Positions 40,863 to 48,448 of a DNA stretch of 48,448 bases are shown piece after piece. A model generated the notes under the pieces. That model searched no databases, was not told the origin of the DNA, and saw only the letters and a list, made by a program, of their open reading frames with translations. The translations under genes and the position numbers were made by a program. Each line of letters opens with the position of its first letter. Within the stretch, counting starts at the first letter, position 1. Source of the stretch: JBFKQC01 sp041627895 (lineage in GTDB: Bacteria; Pseudomonadota; Alphaproteobacteria; Rhodobacterales; Rhodobacteraceae); contig JBFKQC010000024.1 in NCBI GenBank assembly GCA_041627895.1, positions 1 through 48,448 on the forward strand, given 5' to 3'.

Positions 40863-41630
40863 TCAGCCCGGATCGGCGGGTGCGAGGAAACGCGCGGCCA
40901 TGAAGCCCACGGTGCCTGTCGACAGGTCGCGGATCTGCAGCCAGCCCTCGGCAGCCTCGGCCACCAGTTCCGCCTTGTCGCCGCGGCTCAGCCGCCCGAC
41001 GATGTCGCGCCCGGTCGACGGCCCGGCGCGCAGGTTGACGCTGTTGCCGGTGACCTCGAGGATCTTCGTCTCGTCCGCTGACAGGACCGGGCGCGCGGAC
41101 GGCGCCGAGATCACGCGCGGGGCGGGCAGCGGGTTTTCGGCGCCGGGCTCTATCGGCGCGATGCCGTTCAGCGCTGCGGCAGGCCGCACCACGGCCAGTT
41201 CCAGGGGTTCGCGGGTTTCGTCCGATGTCTCGGGTGCCGCCTCGGGGGCGACGGCGAGCTCGACGGCGGTTTCGGGCGCGGGTTCGGCGACGAGTTCCGG
41301 CGCGGGTTCCGGTGCGATTTCGGGCGCGATTTCAAGCGCGATTTCGGCAACAGGTTGCTCGAGGGGCCGAGGCGGCGCGGGCCTGGGCCGTGGCACCACG
41401 ACCGTTTCGGGCAGATTGGCCTCGCGGACCGCGGCCTCGATCACCGCCGGCTTGATCACCGTCGCCGCTGTCGTCGGCTCTGCCGACGGTTCGGCCGGTG
41501 CTGGCGCAGCCGAGGCCGGCAACGGCGCGGCGGCGATTTCGGTCTGCGTCGCCGATCCCGTATCATCCTTGCCCCAGACCAGCATCGCGGCCACGATTCC
41601 CGCCGCCAATAGAAGGGTCAGTCTGATCAT
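40863..41630 (-). CDS. SH3b-domain protein with a long Pro/Glu/Ala linker
   Basis: A 255-residue protein with an N-terminal membrane anchor or signal (LTLLLAAGIVAAMLVWG), a long low-complexity linker rich in Pro, Glu and Ala (about 25-180, with repeats EIAPEIAPEPAPE and VAPEAAPET), and a C-terminal bacterial SH3 domain (about 190-250: NSVNLRAGPSTGRDIVGRL, RGDKAELVAEAAEGWLQI). SH3b domains often bind peptidoglycan, so a periplasmic cell-wall role is plausible. ATG 41630 starts just before the hydrophobic segment. Divergent from parC. Confidence 0.88.
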   Translation of the reverse strand: MIRLTLLLAAGIVAAMLVWGKDDTGSATQTEIAAAPLPASAAPAPAEPSAEPTTAATVIKPAVIEAAVREANLPETVVVPRPRPAPPRPLEQPVAEIALEIAPEIAPEPAPELVAEPAPETAVELAVAPEAAPETSDETREPLELAVVRPAAALNGIAPIEPGAENPLPAPRVISAPSARPVLSADETKILEVTGNSVNLRAGPSTGRDIVGRLSRGDKAELVAEAAEGWLQIRDLSTGTVGFMAARFLAPADPG

Positions 41631-41897
41631 CTTGTGGAACCTTTCCTGTCGCCGGACCGGGAATAGGGGAAGACGGCGCAGAACTGGCGGGGAAATGCCT
41701 TGCGTTTTCCCCTGTCCCGGACGGATAGCACGCGTATCCGCCGATCTCGCAGTGGATTTGCCCAAGCCAACATGCCCGGCGCCTCCGCGATCTGAACCCA
41801 ATCACCGTCGTGCCCGAAGGGTCCCCCATGGCAGGGGGGCCGGTCAACATGTTTTCGCGGCTTGTTCTGAAGATGCGGCGCGCGTATCACATCATCT

Positions 41898-44201
41898 ATG
41901 ACCGACGCGACGGACAACCCCAACATTCAGCCCGCCGAGATCGCCGAACCGCTGCGGCGCGCGATCGGCGAGCGCTATCTGACCTATGCGCTCAGCACGA
42001 TCATGCACCGCGCCCTGCCGGACGCGCGCGACGGGCTGAAACCGGTTCACCGCCGCATCCTTTACGCGATGCGCGAGCTTCGCCTCAGCCCCTCGGGCGG
42101 GTTCCGCAAGTCGGCGAAGATCTCCGGCGACGTGATGGGCAACTACCACCCGCACGGCGACGCCGCGATCTACGACGCGATGGCGCGGCTGGCGCAGGAT
42201 TTCAACGTCCGCTACCCGCTGGTCGACGGGCAGGGCAATTTCGGCAACATCGACGGCGACAACCCGGCGGCCAGCCGGTACACCGAGGCGCGGCTGACCG
42301 AAGCGGCCGAGGCACTGCTGGACGGGCTGAACGAGGACGCCGTCGATTTCCGCGACAACTACGACGGCACGCTGACCGAGCCGGTGGTGCTGCCGGCGTC
42401 GTTCCCGAACCTTCTGGCGAACGGCGCCAGCGGCATCGCGGTGGGCATGGCGACCAATATCCCGCCGCACAACATCGAGGAATTGTGCAATGCCTGCCTG
42501 CACCTGATCAAGACGCCGGACGCGCGCGACGATACGCTGTTGAACTTCGTGCAGGGTCCCGATTTCCCGACCGGCGGCGTCATCGTCGAGCCCCGCGAGT
42601 CGATCGCCCAGACCTACCGCACCGGGCGCGGCGCGTTCCGGCTGCGCGCGCTTTGGGACAGCGAGGACCTGGGCCGCGGGCAGTGGCAGATCGTCGTCAC
42701 CGAAATTCCCTACCAGGTGCAGAAGGGCAAGCTGATCGAGCGTATCGCCGAGCTGATCCAGACCAAGAAGATCCCGATCCTCGCCGATGTGCGCGACGAA
42801 AGCGCCGACGACGTCCGCGTCGTGCTGGAGCCGCGGTCCAAGAACGTCGATCCCGACGTTCTGATGAACATGCTCTACCGCAATTCGGACCTCGAGGTGC
42901 GGTTCAGCCTGAACATGAACGTGCTGATCGACGGACGCACGCCCAAGGTCTGCTCGTTGAAAGAGGTGCTGCGCGCCTTCCTCGACCACCGCCGCGAGGT
43001 GCTGCAGCGCCGCTCGCGGCACCGGCTGGACAAGATCGACCACCGGCTGGAGGTGCTCGAAGGCTTCATCGTCGCGTTCCTGCACCTCGACCGCGTCATC
43101 GACATCATCCGCTACGACGACGACCCCAAGGCGGCGCTGATGCGCGAGGACTGGTCGCGCCACTTCACCCGCGCCACGTCCGAGGCCGATTACGGTTCGC
43201 CGCCGCCCGGTGCCGGCGAACTGTCCGAGGTGCAGGTCGATGCCATTCTGAACATGCGGCTGCGCAGCCTCCGCCGGCTGGAAGAGATCGAGCTGAAGCG
43301 CGAACGCGACGAGTTGATGCGCGAGCGGGCCGAGCTTGAGGACCTGCTGGAAGACGAGGGCCTGCAATGGGCCCGGATCGCCGAGCAGATCCGGGAAACC
43401 AGGACGCAGTTCGGCAAGGATTATCCGGGCGGCGCCCGGCGCACCCGGTTCGCCGAGGCGGCCGAGGTCGAAGAGGTGCCGCTGGAAGCGATGATCGAGC
43501 GCGAGCCGATCACCGTGGTGTGCTCGAACATGGGCTGGATCAGGGCGATGAAGGGCCATATCGCGCTGGACCAGGAGTTGAAGTTCAAGGACGGCGACGA
43601 GGGGCGTTTCATCTTCCACGCCGAGACCACCGACAGGCTGCTGATGTTCGGCGCGAACGGCCGGTTCTACACGCTCGCGGCCTCGAACCTGCCCGGCGGG
43701 CGCGGCATGGGCGAGCCGGTGCGGCTGATGGTCGATCTGCCGAACGAGGCGGAAATCGTGGCGCTGTTCATCCACCGGCCGGACGGCAAGCTGCTGGTCG
43801 CCTCCGGCGCGGGCGACGGCTTTGTCGTGCCCGAGGCCGAGATCGTCGCGCAGACCCGGTCGGGCAAGCAGGTGCTGAACGTCAAGGAAGGCGTGCGTGC
43901 GGTGGTCTGCAAGCCGGTCGCCGGCGATCACGTCGCCTGCGTCGGCGAGAACCGCAAGGTGCTGGTCTTCCCGCTGGACGAGTTGCCCGAGATGACCCGC
44001 GGCAAGGGCGTGCGCCTGCAGCGTTACAAGGACGGCGGGCTTTCGGACGCGACAACGTTCACCCTGGCCGAGGGGCTCAGCTGGAAGGACCCTGCAGGCC
44101 GCACCCGCACTGAGACGACGCTGGCCGAATGGACCGGCAAGCGCGCGGGGTCGGGCCGCATGGCGCCGCGCGGCTTCCCGCGGGACAACACGTTCACCTG
44201 A
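41898..44201 (+). CDS. parC: DNA topoisomerase IV subunit A
   Basis: A 767-residue ParC. The catalytic tyrosine is Tyr128 (SRYTEARLTE). The winged-helix region has GDVMGNYHPHGDAAIYDAMA: at the positions of E. coli Ser80 and Glu84 this protein has Ala89 and Asp93. The C-terminal beta-pinwheel contains repeated strands with RGMGEPVRLMVDL, RSGKQVLNVKEG and TRGKGVRLQRY. Topoisomerase IV separates linked chromosomes after replication. Length is usual (about 750-780). parE is not here. It ends 4 nt before the DUF898 gene. Confidence 0.96.
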   Translation: MTDATDNPNIQPAEIAEPLRRAIGERYLTYALSTIMHRALPDARDGLKPVHRRILYAMRELRLSPSGGFRKSAKISGDVMGNYHPHGDAAIYDAMARLAQDFNVRYPLVDGQGNFGNIDGDNPAASRYTEARLTEAAEALLDGLNEDAVDFRDNYDGTLTEPVVLPASFPNLLANGASGIAVGMATNIPPHNIEELCNACLHLIKTPDARDDTLLNFVQGPDFPTGGVIVEPRESIAQTYRTGRGAFRLRALWDSEDLGRGQWQIVVTEIPYQVQKGKLIERIAELIQTKKIPILADVRDESADDVRVVLEPRSKNVDPDVLMNMLYRNSDLEVRFSLNMNVLIDGRTPKVCSLKEVLRAFLDHRREVLQRRSRHRLDKIDHRLEVLEGFIVAFLHLDRVIDIIRYDDDPKAALMREDWSRHFTRATSEADYGSPPPGAGELSEVQVDAILNMRLRSLRRLEEIELKRERDELMRERAELEDLLEDEGLQWARIAEQIRETRTQFGKDYPGGARRTRFAEAAEVEEVPLEAMIEREPITVVCSNMGWIRAMKGHIALDQELKFKDGDEGRFIFHAETTDRLLMFGANGRFYTLAASNLPGGRGMGEPVRLMVDLPNEAEIVALFIHRPDGKLLVASGAGDGFVVPEAEIVAQTRSGKQVLNVKEGVRAVVCKPVAGDHVACVGENRKVLVFPLDELPEMTRGKGVRLQRYKDGGLSDATTFTLAEGLSWKDPAGRTRTETTLAEWTGKRAGSGRMAPRGFPRDNTFT

Positions 44202-44205
44202 GCCG

Positions 44206-45393
44206 ATGTTCGCCCCGGCCCTGCAGACGGAATTCGCAGGACGCCGCGGCAGGCTGTTCTGGCTGGCGCTGAGGACCAGCGTGATGACCGTGCTGACGCT
44301 GGGCCTCTACCGGTTCTGGATGAAGACCAGGCTCAGACGCTATTACTGGTCTTCGGTGCGGCCGGGCGGCGTGCCCTTGGAATACGTCGGCGAGCCGCTG
44401 GAAAAGCTGCTGGGCTTCCTGATTGCCGTGGTGTTCCTGGCGTTCTATATCGGCATCGTGAACCTCTTCCTGATGTTCGCGAGCTTCGCGATCCTGCACG
44501 GCAACATGCTTGCCTATGTGCTGTCCTTCGTCGGCGTCATTCCGTTCATCTTCTATGCACAGTACCGCGCGCGCCGCTACATCCTGGCCCGCACCCGCTG
44601 GCGCGGCATCCGTTTCGGGCTGGAACCCGGCGCCTGGGGCTATGCCTGGCGCGCGCTGGAGCACTGGATCCTGACGATCCTGACGCTGGGCCTGCTGTGG
44701 CCGCGCATGACCTTCAAGCTGGAGAAATACCGCACCGACCGCACCTTCTTCGGCACGCAGCGCATGGACCAGGGCGGGACCTGGACGATGCTTTACCCGA
44801 AATTCGTGACGCTGGTTCTGGGCATCGCATTCTGCGCGCTGCTGATCCTCGCCGCGGTCGGCGGCATGACCGTCGCGCTCTGGGGGCTTGTGGTGGGCGT
44901 GCCGTGGGTCGGCTACGGCCTGGTCCGCTACCGGGTCGAGGCGTTCCGGCTTCTGACCGACCACAAGACCGCGGGCGAGATCGGGTTTCGCGCCAGCCCA
45001 AGCGCGGCACGGGTGTTCCGCATCCACCTGTTCGGCGGGCTGCTGCTGGCGGTCGCGCTGCTGCTGGCGATGGTGGCGCTGGCCTTTGCCGCCGCGTTCG
45101 CCGCGCAGGCGCTGTTCGGCGAGGCCGACATATTCAGCGACCTCGACCGCATGGCTCAGGCGATCCCCGCATGGTTCAGCGCCACCGCCGGCGTCACGCT
45201 GTATTTCGCGTTCTTCATCCTCTGGGGCGTGCTCGTTCACGTGCTGATCCGCCTGCCGCGCGCCCGCCACTATGCCGAGACGCTCGAAATCACCGGCGCG
45301 GGCGGACTGCCGGCGATCCGCCAGCGCGCCCGCGACGAACACACCGAGGCCGAAGGCTTTGCCGAGGCGCTGGACGTGGGGGCGGCGATATGA
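44206..45393 (+). CDS. DUF898 (YjgN-family) inner-membrane protein
   Basis: A 395-residue polytopic membrane protein of the DUF898/YjgN family, unknown in function. About eight hydrophobic segments; the family motifs TLGLYRFWMKTRLRRYYWSS and ILTLGLLWPRMTFKLEKYRT appear in the first and second halves, showing that the protein consists of two related units. It is encoded 4 nt after parC and overlaps the M48 protease gene by ATGA, so parC, DUF898 and M48 probably share a transcript. Confidence 0.92.
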   Translation: MFAPALQTEFAGRRGRLFWLALRTSVMTVLTLGLYRFWMKTRLRRYYWSSVRPGGVPLEYVGEPLEKLLGFLIAVVFLAFYIGIVNLFLMFASFAILHGNMLAYVLSFVGVIPFIFYAQYRARRYILARTRWRGIRFGLEPGAWGYAWRALEHWILTILTLGLLWPRMTFKLEKYRTDRTFFGTQRMDQGGTWTMLYPKFVTLVLGIAFCALLILAAVGGMTVALWGLVVGVPWVGYGLVRYRVEAFRLLTDHKTAGEIGFRASPSAARVFRIHLFGGLLLAVALLLAMVALAFAAAFAAQALFGEADIFSDLDRMAQAIPAWFSATAGVTLYFAFFILWGVLVHVLIRLPRARHYAETLEITGAGGLPAIRQRARDEHTEAEGFAEALDVGAAI

Positions 45394-46532
45394 GCCTGTT
45401 CCGGCTCGACGGCGCGCTCGACCGGGTCGAGGCTTTCGCCGATTTCTTCGACGGGGACTGCGCCGCCGTCCGCCGCGTCGCGCTGGGCATCGACGAGGAC
45501 GGACCCGCGCCGGCACTGGTGATCCTGGCGCCCGAGGAACCGCCGCGGCGCTGGCCGCTTGCCGACATCCGCGCCCTGCCGGACCAGGCGGCGGCGACCG
45601 AACTGATGCTGGCGCGGGCCGGCGATGCGGTCTCGCGCCTGATCCTGCGCGACGCGGGCCTCTGCGCCACGCTGGCGCGGCGCTGCCGCAACCTGCGCCG
45701 CCGTCCGCCGGCCGGGGGCAAGCGGCGCATCGCGGCCTGGGCCGCCGCCGCCGTCGCCTCGGTCGCGCTGATCGTCTTCATCCTGGTGCCGGTGATGGCG
45801 AACCAGCTCGCCGAATACCTGCCGCCCGAGGGCGAGAAGGCGCTGGGCGACACCACGTTTCAGCAAATCCGCCGGGCGCTGGACGAGACCGGCCTGGAGC
45901 CCTTGCGGATCTGCGAGGATGCCGAGGGCGTCGCGGCGCTCGGCCGTATCGCAGCGCGGCTGACGGCGCGGACCGAGTTGCCCTATCCGGTCGAGGTGCA
46001 CGTGCTCGACCACGACATGATCAACGCCTTCGCGCTGCCGGGCGGGCGCGTGGTGTTCTTCCGCGGGCTGATCGAACAGGCCGACAGCGCCGACGAGGTC
46101 GCCGCGGTCCTCGCGCATGAACTGGGCCATGTCGCGCGCCGCGACCCGGCGCGGATCGCACTGCGCTCGGCCGGGTCCGTGGGCGTGCTGGGGCTGCTTC
46201 TCGGCGATTTCGCGGGCGGGTTCGTCGTTCTGTTCCTGACCGAACGCCTGATCGAGGCGACCTATTCCAAAGAGGCCGAGGCCGCCGCCGACATCTTTGC
46301 CCACGAAGCCCTCGCCGCTGCCGGCATCCCGCCCTCGGCACTGGCCACGATGTTCCGCCGGTTGCAGGCCGAGGCCGGCGACGCGCAGGGATTTCTCGCG
46401 CATTTCGCCTCGCACCCGACGCTCGGCGACCGCATCGCCCGGGCCGAAGCCGCCGGCGCGGCGATGACCGGCGCGCTGCGGCCCGCGCTCGGCGAAGATG
46501 CGTGGCGCGCGCTTCGCCGCATCTGCCGCTGA
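45390..46532 (+). CDS. M48 family metallopeptidase
   Basis: A 380-residue membrane-anchored zinc protease. An N-terminal cytosolic part of about 110 residues lacks known domain hallmarks; one transmembrane helix (about 113-136) leads to the M48 catalytic domain with HELGH at 243-247 and the downstream ligand motif in EAEAAADIFAHEAL. The C-terminal part has SHPTLGDRIARAE, the family marker for M48/Oma1-like proteases. It is coupled to the DUF898 gene by ATGA; DUF898 and M48 genes occur as neighbours in related bacteria. Probably acts in envelope quality control. Confidence 0.93.
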   Translation: MSLFRLDGALDRVEAFADFFDGDCAAVRRVALGIDEDGPAPALVILAPEEPPRRWPLADIRALPDQAAATELMLARAGDAVSRLILRDAGLCATLARRCRNLRRRPPAGGKRRIAAWAAAAVASVALIVFILVPVMANQLAEYLPPEGEKALGDTTFQQIRRALDETGLEPLRICEDAEGVAALGRIAARLTARTELPYPVEVHVLDHDMINAFALPGGRVVFFRGLIEQADSADEVAAVLAHELGHVARRDPARIALRSAGSVGVLGLLLGDFAGGFVVLFLTERLIEATYSKEAEAAADIFAHEALAAAGIPPSALATMFRRLQAEAGDAQGFLAHFASHPTLGDRIARAEAAGAAMTGALRPALGEDAWRALRRICR

Positions 46533-46596
46533 GCCGCCGGTTGCGCTCGGGACGCGGCTGCGATACCGACGGCGCGGTCTGCAAGGGGAAAGGTCC

Positions 46597-47190
46597 ATGA
46601 AACGCGCGCTTACCGGTCTTCTCTTGCTTGCGCTCGGCTTCGCGGTGTCCGCCTGCGACCCGACCCGCGACCTGAAGGACCCGCCGGTCGACCTGGGCAA
46701 TTTCAAGCTTGGCCACAACATCGTCGTCGTGCGCGACCCCGGCGTCATTCCCGGCTCGCGCAAGGCGACCGAAGAAGAATGGCAGGCGGCGCTTTCCAAG
46801 GCGGTCGCCGACCGCTTCGGCCGGTACGAGGGCACGCGGCTCTATCACCTCGGGATCAGCGTGGACGCCTACAACCTGGCCCCCGTCGACATCCCCGGCG
46901 TCCCGGCGCCGAAATCCGCGCTGGCGGTCACCGCCAACATCTGGGACGACGCCAAGGGCGCGAAGCTGAACGAGGACGGCAAGGCGATCACCGTGCTGGG
47001 CGTGTTCTCCGGCGCCGGCATCCAGCCCACGAAGGAGGTGCAGCTTGCCAACCTCTCGGCGCTGGCGGCGAAGGCGGTCGAGGACTGGCTGGTCGAGAAC
47101 CCGCAATGGTTCGTCTTCGGCACGCCGGGCGAGGCCGCCGCGCCCGCCGAAGCTCCGGACGCCGGCAGCCAGGGCCGAACTGGCGCTTGA
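46597..47190 (+). CDS. Hypothetical lipoprotein
   Basis: A 197-residue precursor with a lipoprotein signal peptide ending AVSAC (lipidated Cys20). The mature part (about 177 residues) has no repeats and no known domain recognised; it contains FKLGHNIVVVRDPGVIPGSR, AVADRFGRYEGTRLYHLGIS and a disordered C-terminus (AAPAEAPDAGSQ). Start ATG 46597 is preceded by AAGGGGAAAGG, a strong ribosome site. It stands between the M48 gene and tuf and is of unknown function. Confidence 0.88.
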   Translation: MKRALTGLLLLALGFAVSACDPTRDLKDPPVDLGNFKLGHNIVVVRDPGVIPGSRKATEEEWQAALSKAVADRFGRYEGTRLYHLGISVDAYNLAPVDIPGVPAPKSALAVTANIWDDAKGAKLNEDGKAITVLGVFSGAGIQPTKEVQLANLSALAAKAVEDWLVENPQWFVFGTPGEAAAPAEAPDAGSQGRTGA

Positions 47191-47215
47191 TTTTCCGACG
47201 CCCTGCGGCTAGCTA
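47187..47215 (+). promoter_or_regulatory. Candidate tuf promoter
   Basis: TTGATT (47187-47192), a 17-nt spacer and TAGCTA (47210-47215) lie 56-84 nt upstream of the tuf start, overlapping the lipoprotein stop. The -35 is fair and the -10 is a poor match to TATAAT, so it is a candidate only. A GGAG precedes the tuf ATG by about 5 nt. Confidence 0.35.
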
Positions 47216-47270
47216 GCCCGCGGTGTAGATCCGGGCCGGTCCGGCCCCAGAAAACAAGGCGCCTGGAGAG

Positions 47271-48446
<1,176 letters not shown>

Positions 48447-48448
48447 CC

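Noticed and set aside
41168..41350. Repetitive GGCGCGGG-like tract in the SH3b gene as a CRISPR or satellite
   Set aside because: The repeats are in frame and code for the Pro/Glu/Ala linker; unit length is irregular and there are no spacers.

Overview
The window looks like a chromosomal segment of a high-GC alphaproteobacterium, most likely of the order Rhodobacterales (roseobacter/Paracoccaceae group). This rests on the content: a truncated HPr kinase with RapZ, EIIA-Man and HPr next to a ChvI/ChvG two-component pair and ATP-type pckA; a DUF1674/SDHAF4-like protein; DUF3035, DUF6473, DUF3859 and twin-transmembrane small proteins; and paired M16 peptidases beside mutL. I saw no phage, transposon, CRISPR, rRNA or tRNA gene. 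Almost every gene is intact and the segment reads as core chromosome with a few lineage-specific inserts.

Layout. 1-6.1 kb (mostly minus strand): rbfA, truB, a DUF1643 gene, rpsO and the 5' part of pnp, a translation/RNA-decay block. Two plus-strand genes for acidic, probably envelope or secreted proteins interrupt it on either side of rpsO. 6.1-15 kb: dapB, SDHAF4-like, rsmB, a heparinase II/III-family protein, purH, a 61-aa small protein, a winged-helix/TolB-like/TPR regulator, lspA and a DUF3035 lipoprotein. 15-21 kb: an M16 peptidase pair, mutL and rmuC, joined by ATGA overlaps. 21-28.5 kb (accessory): a ureohydrolase, a two-part RNase T2, a translationally coupled cupin / 78-aa / four-helix His-rich membrane protein operon divergent from a LysR regulator, an RraA-family aldolase, a DUF3859 protein and pckA.

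28.8-34.3 kb: chvI-chvG-hprK-rapZ-EIIA-HPr-acyltransferase, a regulatory (non-transporting) PTS cluster. 34.3-40.8 kb: 3-hydroxybutyryl-CoA dehydrogenase, a DUF6473 protein, etfBA, a HEAT-like protein, twin-TM protein plus PduO-type cobalamin adenosyltransferase, an SDR and a GFA-family protein. 40.9-48.4 kb: an SH3b protein, parC, DUF898 plus M48 protease, a lipoprotein and a complete tuf.

Themes. Carbon flow: pckA, etfBA, 3-hydroxyacyl-CoA dehydrogenase and the PTS/ChvGI regulators fit growth on organic acids and fatty or amino acids. Envelope: lspA, M16, M48, lipoproteins and the SH3b protein. The most interesting unexplained material is (a) the cupin/small/4-TM operon with a perfect 18-bp LacI-type palindrome in its divergent promoter, (b) three tandem 11-bp repeats upstream of RNase T2, (c) two 15-bp direct repeats 20 bp apart between pckA and chvI, (d) a perfect 16-bp inverted repeat before the HEAT-like gene, and (e) the acidic proteins interrupting the rpsO-pnp region. 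No decisive new defence or mobile system was found.
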